64,000 nucleotides of DNA, taken from contig NC_077235.1 of NCBI RefSeq assembly GCF_027887165.1, positions 15,848,383 through 15,912,382 on the forward strand, in the 5' to 3' direction. Made by a program: the position numbers and the translations under genes. Origin of the DNA: Monodelphis domestica (Eukaryota > Chordata > Mammalia > Didelphimorphia > Didelphidae). Under the pieces are notes generated by a model. It searched no databases. It worked only from the letters and a program-made list of their open reading frames with translations, and was not told where the DNA came from. Of this stretch, positions 22,678 through 36,766 are shown in pieces. Numbering within the stretch: the first letter of the stretch is position 1; every line of letters starts with the position of its first letter.

Positions 22678-23552
22678 TTTTATTGATTTCTTTATTCAGA
22701 AATTGTCTTCTTACATTGCTTTTCAGATTTTATTTAGTCAGTTTAGCACATTATTTCTCCTCAGTGACAAGAATCATATTCTTTCAATCCTTCCCCTGCC
22801 CTACCCTTCTCGTAGTCGAGGGGAATTCCACTGGGTATGACATGTGTCCTTCAGGAGAACCTCTTTTCTTGTTGTTGATGTTTGCACTAGGATGTTCATT
22901 TAGAGTCTATATCCCCAGCCTTAACCCCCTGGACCCTTGTAATCTAGCAGTTGTTTTTCTTGGGTGTTTCTACTCCCACAGTTTTCCTTGTGAATGTGGA
23001 TAGTGTTGTTTCTCATCGATTCTGCCGGGTGATTTAGGATGATTGCATTGACACTAATGAAGAAGTCCATTCCATTCCATTCCATTGTACCACAGTGCAT
23101 CCATCTCTATGTACAATGTTCTCCTGGTTCTACTTCTCTCACTCTGCATCCATTCCTGGAGGTCTTTCCAGTTCCTGTGGAATTCCACCAGTTTATTATT
23201 CCTTTGAGGTCTATACTATTTCAGCACCCAGAGGTACCCCAATTTGTTCAGCCATTCCCCAGTTGAAGGGTATCCCCTCCTTTTCCAATTTTTGGCCACT
23301 CCAAAGAGAGCAGCTATCAATATTCTTGGTGAAGCCTTTGTCCTTATTATGGGTATGTGGTAGAAACCCTGCAGTGCTATGGCTGGATCAAAAGGCAGAC
23401 CATCTTGTAGAGCCCTCTGGGCAGAGTTCCAAATTGCCCTCCAGAATGGTTGGATCAATTCACCACTCCAGCAACAATGCCTTCACATCCAGACTTTGCC
23501 TCATCCCCTCAAGCATTCATTATATTCCCTTGCTGTCATGTTAGCCAATCTG
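22678..23552 (-). mobile_element. LINE-1 3' fragment, unit 4
   Basis: Identical in sub-type to unit 3; ORF2 remnant open over 23216-23458. Confidence 0.85.
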
Positions 23553-24004
23553 TGTAGCCTCCATTTTCAAGAGGAGACACATTCTCATTGATACTTTGCA
23601 TCAGAGTTACACCATTATTGGATAGATTCAAACTTTGAAACACCAGGCAGAGCCACCTATTAGTTGTTCGGGATTGGCAGAGGTACTGCTTACTCAAATG
23701 ACAAAAAGGGGTCCCAGTACTGATGTTCGTCTAAACCCAATAGCAGGAATGCAAGTTGCAACGTTCCATTCACTGTATCGGTTTTGGCCATTAAATTTTT
23801 CAAATGTGCTAGGTAAAATGGAGAATCCTCTTCCTAGTGCTGGAATCTTTCAAACTGTGAATTTCTCTATAATTGTTCTTTCAAAAGTAACATCCTTGAA
23901 CCTGTTAACTTGGAAATAATGCCGAGCTATCAATTAGTCATAAAAACCCAAGTCTTTAACCACAATTTCACCTTTAAAACAATATTGAAATTCAAATTTA
24001 AAAG

Positions 24005-24008
<4 letters not shown>

Positions 24009-24040
<32 letters not shown>
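24009..24040. repeat. (CA)n microsatellite, unit 4
   Basis: Same length and interruption as unit 3, supporting their recent common origin. Confidence 0.97.
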
Positions 24041-24041
<1 letters not shown>

Positions 24042-24966
24042 GTAATCTGAAAAAATTAACCCTAACTCTTTGAAAACAAATACCAGCTTGATAAAAATGT
24101 GAAATGACTGCATACAAATAAACATGTTAATACCTCGAGGAAAATGCCTCTCATTAGCGATACTCAATATTGCCTGCACTTGATATACACGATTTCACAC
24201 ATTACTCCTACCAAAAGGTGGGAAGAAAATATTAGACTGTAAAGTCAAGAATTTCTGGTCTTCCTTTGGTCTTCTGCTCTATAATCCCCAGTACAGATGA
24301 CCAGCTCCTGCCCTTGTCTCTAGATTTTCAGAGGAATGAACTGTTGTAATACATCTTGATAGACATTATTAGCTAACGTTTCTATCACCTGCAAGTAGAA
24401 GAAATCCATTAGACATACGGTATAGCCCAAACCGCACGGAACATTGAGAAGAAACGGAGAACTCAAGTTCTTCAGCTTCCTTGAGAAGCTCTTTCATACA
24501 TCAAATTTGATAACTCTTTAGCCCCTAAGCCCTGACATTTAAATTCATGCAGAAACTTTCTCTATTATAGTAGCCTTAAAGCAGTTACTCAGACGCAGTC
24601 GTGAACACTCTGGCTCTCACACTCCAACTCAAGCTTCCCATTCAACGCTTTCAGCCAAACATACATGCATGTCACCTATACTCTCCTCGCTCTTCCTTCT
24701 ACTAGAAATACTATTTCACTCACATACACAGATACCAACAGTCAGTCACACACAAACTTTAGTCAGTTATGGAGCATGTGTTCAGGTTGTCCCGGGCTCC
24801 ATTTTGGCCGACTTACCTTGGAACCAGATTTGGTTGATATTCCACACTTTTTTACTTATTGTATTCTTTACTCAGAGTCTGGTGCCACGACTTTTACAGG
24901 GTATAAACCCAGGACTCTGGGGATGTTATCCCAGGGATGGCCCCTAGCCTAGATGACAAGTGTAAG

Positions 24967-25348
24967 TGTTAAGGTCCGGGATTTTACCCACCACCAAGGA
25001 AGACCCATGGACAACGCAATCAGGCAAAGAAAGGGCCGTTTATTGAACTAATGCGCACTAGTGGGAACTCAGCCAAAAGAGTTCTGAGTTCCCTCCTGAA
25101 GATTCAGTCTTAAATACTTTTCAGCATGAATAACCCCCCTCCCTTCCTCATTCCAGGCCATTATCTGTTGCATGCTCTTGTTGGAAAGTTTCCGAGTTTT
25201 TTTGCACCTGGGACCTTCGTCCTGAAGTTTATCTGTTAGTAGTTGGGACCTTGGACAGGTCCCAAAGTTTTATCTGTCTGTGGCTTAGCATTTCCCTTGA
25301 CTGAATATCTCAAGGCTTGGGCAATTTCCAACTCAGATCTCCTTTACA
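24967..25348 (-). mobile_element. Solo LTR, unit 4
   Basis: Same insertion, 382 bp. Confidence 0.72.
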
Positions 25349-26317
25349 AGGAGGAAAAGTATTTGGGGATCCTCTCTACCACATGGGGGAAATCTAGGAG
25401 CATGGAAAGATGAGTGACATTGCTATAGCTAAAAGGAATTCCCTGACCGAATACAATCAAGCATAAGAAAGGAATGCTAGCAAAAGGCTAGGGTGTAAGA
25501 GAGTGGGGTGCTTATAGTGGATACTGAAGAATAGTCCTCGCCAGGTGTGGATCTTCTTGGGAAAGGGTCTCTTGATAAAATTGGGGAGACTATCTAACTA
25601 CGATTGTCATTCTCCCGAGGGTCCCTCGTCAGTCTGAAACTGCTCACCTCGGATTCCCTCAGGGAGGATTCCCATGGGAACAGGGAAGAAGTACAAACTT
25701 TGGGGTCTTCAACCTACAAGCTCCTCCGTAAATCTGGGCTTCACCAGATCCCAGTAGGCCACAAGTTTGGGATTTCTAGATTCCATGTTGACACACCTTA
25801 TTGCCGATGCTGTGAATACATCCACTGCATCAAATCAGGAAACAGTAGAATCTGTATTTGCCAATGGTGGTCTGTTAATGTAGATACAGTATCGTTTTTT
25901 TTTGCTGGAAGCAGAATTGCTTGCACTTTGACCGTGATGAAAATCAGCGCACAGACTTGTAAAATCCCATGTGATTCATTGTCTGTTGTTTATCAGGTTA
26001 TTTGTTGAACAGCTGTAAAAATTAAAGGACAGCAAGATGTAGAAAGTGTTCTATTGATGGACAGCACCGTGAATCCTATCTTGCAAAGACAGAGTTAAAA
26101 TTTTAGAACACTCTTTTGCTCTCACACCAATCTCGCCATTCCCGAGTCTGAGGGAATATCAAAGGACCATGGCCTTCCCGGTTTTTCTATTGTCAACCTG
26201 GAATCAAGGAACCCCAAACTTGGGGCCTAGACGTATCTGGTGTAGCCTGGATTTCCGGAGGAGCTAATAGATTGGAGACTCCAAAGGTTGTACTTTTCCC
26301 TGATCCCGTGAGAATCC

Positions 26318-26778
26318 AGAGAGATAGAGACAGACAGATAGAAAGACCGATAGGCAGGCCGACTGGCAGATGGGTAGTGAGATAGGTAGGAGGGCAGATA
26401 GATGGATATAGAGATAGCACATAGAGAGACACGTAGTCAAACACAGAAAGAGAGATAGACAGGCAGGCAGACAGACAGATCGAGAGATAAATAGATAGGA
26501 ACATAGAACAAAAAGACATAGAAACAGAAACAGAATGTGAGATTGAGACATTGAAAGATTAATAGAACTACAGGATGAGGGAAGGTGAAACAAAGGGACA
26601 GACAGAGACAGATAGATGGAAGGGCATATAGAGGGAAAATGGAATCGAGAGACAGAGAGAGACACAGAAAGTCAGGCATATCGATAGACAGGTAGACAGG
26701 GATACACAAATATCTCTCTCTATCTGTCTCTCTGTCTCTCTATGTACCTTTCTATCTCTCTGTCTGTCGATCTGTCTT

Positions 26779-26832
<54 letters not shown>

Positions 26833-26900
26833 GATGTATCTATCGATCTATCTATGTCTTTGTGTTCCTATCGGTGTAGTTTATGTATCTATCTGCCTGC
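26318..26900. repeat. Strand-switch tetranucleotide tract, unit 5
   Basis: Pure ctat run at 26780-26832. Confidence 0.9.
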
Positions 26901-26942
26901 TTGTTTTTGCATGGATCACACTGTGTGTATGTCATTTGTGTG

Positions 26943-27698
26943 TTTTAAAGTGTTGTGACATCCTGGGGAACTACAACTCCCAATGTGACCTAGTGGTAAC
27001 ATCCCTTTGAGTCCTGGCTTGGGATTGGTCTTGCATTGGACCAATCCTGTGTTGGGGGATGGACTTTGTCTATGGTCCCTCCTTAGCATGGGATTGGTCC
27101 ATCTCAAAACCAATCCCATGAAAGGGAACTGGGCATCATCTCTTACCCAGCAGGGGATTGGTCAAATTCAAGGCCAATCCTTCTCAGGAAATAAGAGGGA
27201 GGGAACCTTGTAGTATGCTGGGAGATATAGTCCAGTAGGCCACAACCATTGAATACCCACCTGATCTCTCCATGTAGAAGGAGACATAGACAGCTAGACT
27301 GACCCACAGATTATTTGATCTGTTATTCTGTCTATTCGCCTACTGGTTCTTGTGTCTGTCAGCCTGTCTGTGTTTCTTTTGTGGGTTTTCAAGTGTAGTG
27401 ACAGCCTCGGGAACTACAAGCCCCATTGTGCCCCAGGGATCTGTACCTTTTGAGTCCTGGCTTGGGATTGGTCCGGAATTCGATCAATCCTGTCGTCGGG
27501 GAGGGACAATACCCATGGCCCCTCCTTAGCCCAGAATTGGTCCATCTCTTTAGCAATCACGCACAGTAAAGTAGGGAGCATCATTCCTCACCAAGCCTAG
27601 GATTAGTGCAATTCAAGACCAATCCCAACCAGGAAAGATGGGGGAGGGACCCCTGGAGCACACTGGGAAATGCAGTTCTTCAGGCGACAACCTAAGAA
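26943..27698. promoter_or_regulatory. CCAAT/ZNF143-like module pair, unit 5
   Basis: Modules at 26943-27253 and 27385-27698, motifs unchanged. Confidence 0.6.
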
Positions 27699-27882
27699 GA
27701 GCAAAACTATATCTTGCTCTATATCCATGTAGACTGAGAGATGGACAAGGGGACCGACAGACAGGACGACTGACAGACATAAGGCTTGGTTTATCTGTTT
27801 CTCTGTCTTACTGCATTCCTGTCTATGTACCTGTCAGTCTGTCTATCTGTCTGTTCATCAGTCCTCTCTGGGTATCTGTCTC

Positions 27883-28798
27883 TATATAAGTAAGTATGTG
27901 TGTTTCTGTCTATGTATGCATCTGTTTATCTCTCGATCTCCAGTGTCTGTCAATCTGTCTGTCCATTGGTCTGTCCCTCTATGGAATTCATCAATCAGTC
28001 GATCTTTCCCATTCTTCTTCTCAGCTGTCCACCCTAGAAAATCAGAACAAGTGGTTGCTGGCAAGCAAAGCATATGATGGTGTCCCTGTGATGTTCAGGT
28101 GGCTCAGAAGATGTATTTGGTTCAAGATTGGAGGGGGAGTGGCAGACCTCTACTTTGGCCAGTGAGGTGAGTGGCTGTGGCAGACTGCATGATGCGTCCA
28201 AACCCTTTTTCTTTGACTCTTCCATGAGGCGCTGGAAGTCTTGAATAGGAAAGCAAGGAATCAATAGCTCAGAGGCTAAGCTCTGAGCATTACTTCATAG
28301 GGATCTTAACCTGTTGTCCTGACATTTCCCAAAAAGGAGCATTTACTAAAGAAGAATGGCATTTCCTCGGGCAGGCTATGAAACAAAGTGAGGCAAAAGG
28401 ACACAGAGTGTTAGCCGCCATTGAGGTCCCATGCACTCTAGTGAGGATACTGCACAAACTGTGGAGAGTTGAGCTGTTCCTCACCTGCAGCCCCCACCTT
28501 TCACTGCTTCTACTCACTCTTCTTTACCCTTTGAATCAGATGGCCAAGGATATACAATCCTTCCATTATGCTGCAGATGCCAAGAACCAGCCCCATGGCC
28601 TGGGGCAAGCCTCCTGCCCAAATCCCTTGTTTCTGTCCTCACTGTTGTCAAATGATAGCTAAACCCCAGCATGGAGGCATGCTGTGTTGCCTTCCTCCCA
28701 AGGAGCAGATTTTGCACGCAAGCTCTCCCACCTTGGCTGCCTCCTGACCACAGTCAACATGACTTTCACATCAATAAAATGTCCCCTTTTCTTTTGAA
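27883..28798 (+). ncRNA. Candidate transcription cassette, unit 5
   Basis: TATA box at 27883, exon-like block at about 28025-28166, AATAAA at 28773-28778. The second part has the gatatacaatcc variant. Confidence 0.4.
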
Positions 28799-29026
28799 GC
28801 CATGTTTCAGAGTCTTGCATTCTTACGATGATATAACTCCGAGCTCCAGTGGAGCATCTATGAACCCCACAACAATCATCCTGGGTGCCATTCAACAAAA
28901 TGATGTCGTCTCCTCAGGGAGAAAACTGACACCTGAGACCAAGGAAGAAATGCAAAATCTTGAAACAGCTGGAGACCAGAAACTAAGTCTGGAGAATTGA
29001 TCCTTCTCAAACTGTTCTAGCCAGCC

Positions 29027-29901
29027 TTTTATTGATTTCTTTATTCAGAAATTGTCTTCTTACATTGCTTTTCAGATTTTATTTAGTCAGTTTAGCACAT
29101 TATTTCTCCTCGGTGACAAGAATCATATTCTTTCAATCCTTCCCCTGCCCTACCCTTCCCGTAGTCGAGGGGAATTCCACTGGGTATGACATGTGTCCTT
29201 CAGGAGAACCTCTTTTCTTGTTGTTGATGTTTGCACTAGGATGTTCATTTAGAGTCTATATCCCCAGCCTTAACCCCCTGGACCCTTGTAATCTAGGAGT
29301 TGTTTTTCTTGGGTGTTTCTACTCCCACAGTTTTCCTTGTGAATGTAGATAGTGTTGTTTCTCATCGATTGTGCCGGGTGGTTTAGGATGATTGCATTGA
29401 CACTAATGAAGAAGTCCATTCCATTCCATTCCATTGTACCACAGTGCATCCATCTCTATGTACAATGTTCTCCTGGTTCTACTTCTCTCACTCTGCATCC
29501 ATTCCTTGAGGTCTTTCCAGTTCCTGTGGAATTCCACCAGTTTATTATTCCTTTGAGGTCTATACTATTTCAGCACCCAGAGGTACCCCAATTTGTTCAG
29601 CCATTCCCCAGTTGAAGGGTATCCCCTCCTTTTCCAATTTTTGGCCACTCCAAAGAGAGCAGCTATCAATATTTTTGGTCAAGCCTTTGTCCTTATTATG
29701 GGTATGTGGTAGAAACCCTGCAGTGCTATGGCTGGATCAAAAGGCAGACCATCTTGTAGCGCCCTCTGGGCAGAGTTCCAAATTGCCCTCCAGAATGGTT
29801 GGATCAATTCACCACTCCAGCAACAATGCCTTCACATCCAGACTTTGCCTCATCCCCTCAAGCATTCATTATATTCCCTTGCTGTCATGTTAGCCAATCT
29901 G
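29027..29901 (-). mobile_element. LINE-1 3' fragment, unit 5
   Basis: Carries ctaggagttg and ttccttgagg variants, shared with unit 7. Confidence 0.85.
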
Positions 29902-30353
29902 TGTAGCCTCCATTTTCAAGAGGAGACACATTCTCATTGATACTTTGCATCAGAGTTACACCATTATTGGATAGATTCAAACTTTGAAACACCAGGCAGA
30001 GCCACCTATTAGTTGTTCGGGATTGGCAGAGGTACTGCTTACTCAAATGACAAAAAGGGGTCCCAGTACTGATGTTCGTCTAAACCCAATAGCTGGAATG
30101 CAAGTTGCAATGTTCCATTCACTGTATCGGTCTTGGCCATTAAATTTTTCAAATGTGCTAGGTAAAATGGAGAATCCTCTTCCTAGTGCTGGAATCTTTC
30201 AAACTGTGAATTTCTCTATAATTGTTCTTTCAAAAGTAACATCCTTGAACCTGTTAACTTTGAAATAATGCCGAGCTATCAATTAGTCATAAAAACCCAA
30301 GTCTTTAACCACAATTTCACCTTTAAAACAATATTGAAATTCAAATTTAAAAG

Positions 30354-30357
<4 letters not shown>

Positions 30358-30395
<38 letters not shown>
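30358..30395. repeat. (CA)n microsatellite, unit 5
   Basis: Uninterrupted, as in unit 1. Confidence 0.97.
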
Positions 30396-30397
<2 letters not shown>

Positions 30398-31321
30398 TAA
30401 TCTGAAAAAATTAACCCTAACTCTTTGAAAACAAATACCAGCTTGATAAAAATGTGAAATGACTGCATACAAATAAACATGTTAATACCTCGAGGAAAAT
30501 GCCTCTCATTAGCAATACTCAATATTGCCTGTACTTGATATACACGATTTCACACATTACTCCTACCAAAAGGTGGGAAGAAAATATTAGACTGTAAAGT
30601 CAAGAATTTCTGGTCTTCCTTTGGTCTTCTGCTCTATAATCCCCAGTACAGATGACCAGCTCCTGCCCTTGTCTCTAGATTTTCAGAGGAATGAACTGTT
30701 GTAATACATCTTGATAGACATTATTTGCTAACGTTTCTATCACCTGCAAGTAGAAGAAATCCATTAGACATACGGTATAGCCCAAACCGCACGGAACATT
30801 GAGAAGAAACGGAGAACTCAAGTTCTTCAGCTTCCTTGAGAAGCTCTTTCATACATCAAATTTGATAACTCTTTAGACCCTAAGCCCTGACGTTTAAATT
30901 CATGCAGAAACTTTCTCTATTATAGTAGCCTTAAAGCAGTTACTCAGACGCAGTCGTGAACACTCTGGCTCTCACACTCCAACTCAAGCTTCCCATTCAA
31001 CGCTTTCAGCCAAACATACATGCATGTCACCTATACTCTCCTCGCTCTTCCTTCTACTAGAAATACTATTTCACTCACATACACAGATACCAACAGTCAG
31101 TCACACACAAACTTTAGTCAGTTATGGAGCATGTGTTCAGGTTGTCCCGGGCTCCATTTTGGCCGACTTACCGTGGAACCAGATTTGGTTGATATTCCAC
31201 ACTTTTTTACTTATTGTATTCTTTACTCAGAGTCTGGTGCCACGACTTTTACAGGGTATAAACCCAGGACTCTGGGGATGTTATCCCAGGGATGGCCCCT
31301 AGCCTAGATGACAAGTGTAAG

Positions 31322-31703
31322 TGTTAAGGTCCGGGATTTTACCCACCACCAAGGAAGACCCATGGACAACGCAATCAGGCAAAGAAAGGGCCGTTTATTG
31401 AACTAATGCGCACTAGTGGGAACTCAGCCAAAAGAGTTCTGAGTTCCCTCCAGAAGATTCAGTCTTAAATACTTTTCAGCATGAATAACCCCCCTCCCTT
31501 CCTCATTCCAGGCAATTATCTGTTGCATGCTCTTGTTGGAAAGTTTCCGAGTTTTTTTGCACCTGGGACCTTCGTCCTGAAGTTTATCTGTTAGTAGTTG
31601 GGACCTTGGACAGGTCCCAAAGTTTTATCTGTCTGTGGCTTAGCATTTCCCTTGACTGAATATCTCAAGGCTTGGGCAATTTCCAACTCAGATCTCCTTT
31701 ACA
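31322..31703 (-). mobile_element. Solo LTR, unit 5
   Basis: Same insertion, 382 bp. Confidence 0.72.
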
Positions 31704-32672
31704 AGGAGGAAAAGTATTTGGGGATCCTCTCTACCACATGGGGGAAATCTAGGAGCATGGAAAGATGAGTGACATTGCTATAGCTAAAAGGAATTCCCTG
31801 ACCGAATACAATCAAGCATAAGAAAGGAATGCTAGCAAAAGGCTAGGGTCTAAGAGAGTGGGGTGCTTATAGTGGATACTGAAGAATAGTCCTCGCCAGG
31901 TGTGGATCTTCTTGTGAAAGGGTCTCTTGATAAAATTGGGGAGACTATCTAACTACGATTGTCATTCTCCCGAGGGTCCCTCTTCAGTCTGAAACTGCTC
32001 ACCTCGGATTCCCTCAGGGAGGATTCCCATGGGAACAGGGAAGAAGTACAAACTTTGGGGTCTTCAACCTACAAGCTCCTCCGAAAATCTGGGCTTCACC
32101 AGATCCCACTAGGCCACAAATTTGGGGTTTCTAGATTCCATGTTGATACACCTTATTGCCGATGCTGTGAATACATCCACTGCATCAAATCAGGAAACAG
32201 TAGAATCTGTATTTGCCAATGGTGGTCTGTTAATGTAGATACAGTATCGTTTTTTTTTGCTGGAAGCAGAATTGCTTGCACTTTGACCGTGATGAAAATC
32301 ATAGCACAGACTTGTAAAATCCCATGTGATTCATTGTCTGTTGTTTATCTGGTTATTTGTTGAACAGCTGTAAAAATTAAAGGACAGCAAGATGTAGAAA
32401 GTGTTCTATTGATGGACAGCACCGTGAATCCTATCTTGCAAAGACAGAGTTAAAATTTTAGAACACTCTTTTGCTCTCACACCAATCTCGCCATTCCCGA
32501 GTCTGAGGGAATATCAAAGGACCATGGCCTTCCCGGTTTTTCTATTGTCAACCTGGAATCAAGAAACCCCAAACTTGGGGCCTAGACGTATCTGGTGTAG
32601 CCTGGATTTCCGGAGGAGCTAATAGATTGGAGACTCCAAAGTTTGTACTTATTCCCTGATCCCGTGAGAATC

Positions 32673-33138
32673 CAGAGAGATAGAGACAGACAGATAGAAA
32701 GACCGATAGGCAGGCCGACTGGCAGATGGGTAGTGAGATAGGTAGGAGGGCAGATAGATGGATATAGAGATAGCACATAGAGAGACACGTAGTCAAACAC
32801 AGAAAGAGAGATAGACAGGCAGGCAGACAGACAGATCGAGAGATAAATTGATAGGAACATAGAACAAAAAGACATAGAAACAGAAACAGAATGTGAGATC
32901 GAGACATTGAAAGATTAATAGAACTACAGGATGAGGGAAGGTGAAACAAAGGGACAGACAGAGACAGATAGATGGAAGGGCATATAGAGGGAAAATGGAA
33001 TCGAGAGACAGAGAGAGACACAGAAAGTCAGGCATATCGATAGACAGGTAGACAGGGATACACAAATATCTCTATCTGTCTCTCTGTCTCTCTATGTACC
33101 TTTCTATCTCTCTGTCTGTCGATCTGTCGATCTGTCTT

Positions 33139-33200
<62 letters not shown>

Positions 33201-33272
33201 GATGTATCTATCGATCTATCTATGTCTTTGTGTTCCTATCGGTGTAGTTTATGTATCTATCTGCCTGCTTGT
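32673..33272. repeat. Strand-switch tetranucleotide tract, unit 6
   Basis: Longest pure ctat run of the array, at 33140-33200. Confidence 0.9.
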
Positions 33273-33310
33273 TTTTGCATGGATCACACTGTGTGTATGT
33301 CATTTGTGTG

Positions 33311-34066
33311 TTTTAAAGTGTTGTGACATCCTGGGGAACTACAACTCCCAATGTGACCTAGTGGTAACATCCCTTTGAGTCCTGGCTTGGGATTGGTCTT
33401 GCATTGGACCAATCCTGTGTTGGGGGATGGACTTTGTCTATGGTCCCTCCTTAGCATGGGATTGGTCCATCTCAAAACCAATCCCATGAAAGGGAACTGG
33501 GCATCATCTCTTACCCAGCAGGGGATTGGTCAAATTCAAGGCCAATCCTTCTCAGGAAATAAGAGGGAGGGAACCTTGTAGTATGCTGGGAGATATAGTC
33601 CAGTAGGCCACAACCATTGAATACCCACCTGATCTCTCAATGTAGAAGGAGACATAGACAGCTAGACTGACCCACAGATTATTTGATCTGTTATTCTGTC
33701 TATTCGCCTACTGGTTCTTGTGTCTGTCAGCCTGTCTGTGTTTCTTTTGTGGGTTTTCAAGTGTAGTGACAGCCTCGGGAACTACAAGCCCCATTGTGCC
33801 CCAGGGATCTGTACCTTTTGAGTCCTGGCTTGGGATTGGTCCGGAATTCGATCAATCCTGTCGTCGGGGAGGGACAATACCCATGGCCCCTCCTTAGCCC
33901 AGAATTGGTCCATCTCTTTAGCAATCACGCACAGTAAAGTAGGGAGCATCATTCCTCACCAAGCCTAGGATTAGTGCAATTCAAGACCAATCCCAACCAG
34001 GAAAGATGGGGGAGGGACCCCTGGAGCACACTGGGAAATGCAGTTCTTCAGGCGACAACCTAAGAA
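33311..34066. promoter_or_regulatory. CCAAT/ZNF143-like module pair, unit 6
   Basis: Modules at 33311-33621 and 33753-34066, motifs unchanged. Confidence 0.6.
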
Positions 34067-34250
34067 GAGCAAAACTATATCTTGCTCTATATCCATGTAG
34101 ACTGAGAGATGGACAAGGGGACCGACAGACAGGACGACTGACAGACATAAGGCTTGGTTTATCTGTTTCTCTGTCTTACTGCATTCCTGTCTATGTACCT
34201 GTCAGTCTGTCTATCTGTCTGTTCATCAGTCCTCTCTGGGTATCTGTCTC

Positions 34251-35166
34251 TATATAAGTAAGTATGTGTGTTTCTGTCTATGTATGCATCTGTTTATCTC
34301 TCGATCTCCAGTGTCTGTCAATCTGTCTGTCCATTGGTCTGTCCCTCTATGGAATTCATCAATCAGTCGATCTTTCCCATTCTTCTTCTCAGCTGTCCAC
34401 CCTAGAAAATCAGAACAAGTGGTTGCTGGCAAGCAAAGCATATGATGGTGTCCCTGTGATGTTCAGGTGGCTCAGAAGATGTATTTGGTTCAAGATTGGA
34501 GGGGGAGTGGCAGACCTCTACTTTGGCCAGTGAGGTGAGTGGCTGTGGCAGACTGCATGATGCGTCCAAACCCTTTTTCTTTGACTCTTCCATGAGGCGC
34601 TGGAAGTCTTGAATACGAAAGCAAGGAATCAATAGCTCAGAGGCTAAGCTCTGAGCATTACTTCATAGGGATCTTAACCTGTTGTCCTGACATTTCCCAA
34701 AAAGGAGCATTTACTAAAGAAGAATGGCATTTCCTCGGCCAGGCTATGAAACAAAGTGAGGCAAAAGGACATAGAGTGTTAGCCGCCATTGAGGTCCCAT
34801 GCACTCTAGTGAGGATACTGCACAAACTGTGGAGAGTTGAGCTGTTCCTCACCTGCAGCCCCCACCTTTCACTGCTTCTACTCACTCTTCTTTACCCTTT
34901 GAATCAGATGGCCAAGGAGATACACCCCTTCCTTTATGCTGCAGATGCCAAGAACCAGCCCCATGGCCTGGGGCAAGCCTCCTGCCCAAATCCCTTGTTT
35001 CTGTCCTCACTGCTGTCAAATGATAGCTAAACCCCAGCATGGAGGCATGCTGTGTTGCCTTCCTCCCAAGGAGCAGATTTTGCTCGCAAGCTCTCCCACC
35101 TTGGCTGCCTCCTGACCACAGTCAACATGACTTTCACATCAATAAAATGTCCCCTTTTCTTTTGAA
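34251..35166 (+). ncRNA. Candidate transcription cassette, unit 6
   Basis: TATA box at 34251, exon-like block at about 34393-34534, AATAAA at 35141-35146. Confidence 0.4.
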
Positions 35167-35394
35167 GCCATGTTTCAGAGTCTTGCATTCTTTCGATGAT
35201 ATAACTCCGAGCTCCAGTGGAGCATCTATGAACCCCACAACAATCATTCCAGGTGCCATTCAACAAAATGATGTCGTCTCCTCAGGGAGAAAACTGACAC
35301 CTGAGACCAAGGAAGAAATGCAAAATCTTGAAACAGCTGGAGACCAGAAACTAAGTCTGGAGAATTGATCCTTCTCAAACTGTTGTAGCCAGCC

Positions 35395-36269
35395 TTTTAT
35401 TGATTTCTTTATTCAGAAATTGTCTTCTTACATTGCTTTTCAGATTTTATTTAGTCAGTTTAGCACATTATTTCTCCTCGGTGACAAGAATCATATTCTT
35501 TCAATCCTTCCCCTGCCCTACCCTTCCCGTAGTCGAGGGGAATTCCACTGGGTATGACATGTGTCCTTCAGGAGAACCTCTTTTCTTGTTGTTGATGTTT
35601 GCACTAGGATGTTCATTTAGAGTCTATATCCCCAGCCTTAACCCCCTGGACCCTTGTAATCTAGCAGTTGTTTTTCTTGGGTGTTTCTACTCCCACAGTT
35701 TTCCTTGTGAATGTGGATAGTGTTCTTTCTCATCGATTCTGCTGGGTGATTTAGGATGATTGCATTGACACTAATGAAGAAGTCCATTCCATTCCATTCC
35801 ATTGTACCACAGTGCATCCATCTCTATGTACAATGTTCTCCTGGTTCTACTTCTCTCACTCTGCATCCATTCCTGGAGGTCTTTCCAGTTCCTGTGGAAT
35901 TCCACCAGTTTATTATTCCTTTGAGGTCTATACTATTTCAGCACCCAGAGGTACCCCAATTTGTTCAGCCATTCCCCAGTTGAAGGGTATCCCCTCCTTT
36001 TCCAATTTTTGGCCACTCCAAAGAGAGCAGCTATCAATATTTTTGGTCAAGCCTTTGTCCTTATTATGGGTATGTGGTAGAAACCCTGCAGTGCTATGGC
36101 TGGATCAAAAGGCAGACCATCTTGTAGCGCCCTCTGGGCAGAGTTCCAAATTGCCCTCCAGAATGGTTGGATCAATTCACCACTCCAGCAACAATGCCTT
36201 CACATCCAGACTTTGCCTCATCCCCTCAAGCATTCATTATATTCCCTTGCTGTCATGTTAGCCAATCTG
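35395..36269 (-). mobile_element. LINE-1 3' fragment, unit 6
   Basis: Sub-type of units 1 and 2. Confidence 0.85.
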
Positions 36270-36721
36270 TGTAGCCTCCATTTTCAAGAGGAGACACATT
36301 CTCATTGATACTTTGCATCAGAGTTACACCATTATTGGATAGATTCAAACTTTGAAACACCAGGCAGAGCCACCTATTAGTTGTTCGGGATTGGCAGAGG
36401 TACTGCTTACTCAAATGACAAAAAGGGGTCCCAGTACTGATGTTCGTCTAAACCCAATAGCAGGAATGCAAGTTGCAATGTTCCATTCACTGTATCGGTC
36501 TTGGCCATTAAATTTTTCAAATGTGCTAGGTAAAATGGAGAATCCTCTTCCTAGTGCTGGAATCTTTCAAACTGTGAATTTCTCTATAATTGTTCTTTCA
36601 AAAGTAACATCCTTGAACCTGTTAACTTGGAAATAATGCCGAGCTATCAATTAGTCATAAAAACCCAAGTCTTTAACCACAATTTCACCTTTAAAACAAT
36701 ATTGAAATTCAAATTTAAAAG

Positions 36722-36725
<4 letters not shown>

Positions 36726-36765
<40 letters not shown>
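36726..36765. repeat. (CA)n microsatellite, unit 6
   Basis: Same length and interruption as unit 2. Confidence 0.97.

Positions 36766-36766
<1 letters not shown>

Larger units (their letters stand above)
19074..25418 (+). repeat. Array unit 4
   Basis: Complete 6345-bp unit, the shortest. The 5' part has the atcagcgcacag variant near 19602, shared with units 5 and 7 but not 3. The 3' part matches unit 3. It is thus a mosaic whose switch lies inside the unit. Confidence 0.95.
25419..31773 (+). repeat. Array unit 5
   Basis: Complete 6355-bp unit. Its first half matches units 4 and 7. Its middle carries gatatacaatcc near 28550 and catcctgggtg near 28880, as in unit 7. Its last ~1.5 kb (aactttgaaat, ctccagaagattc) resembles unit 1. 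Confidence 0.95.
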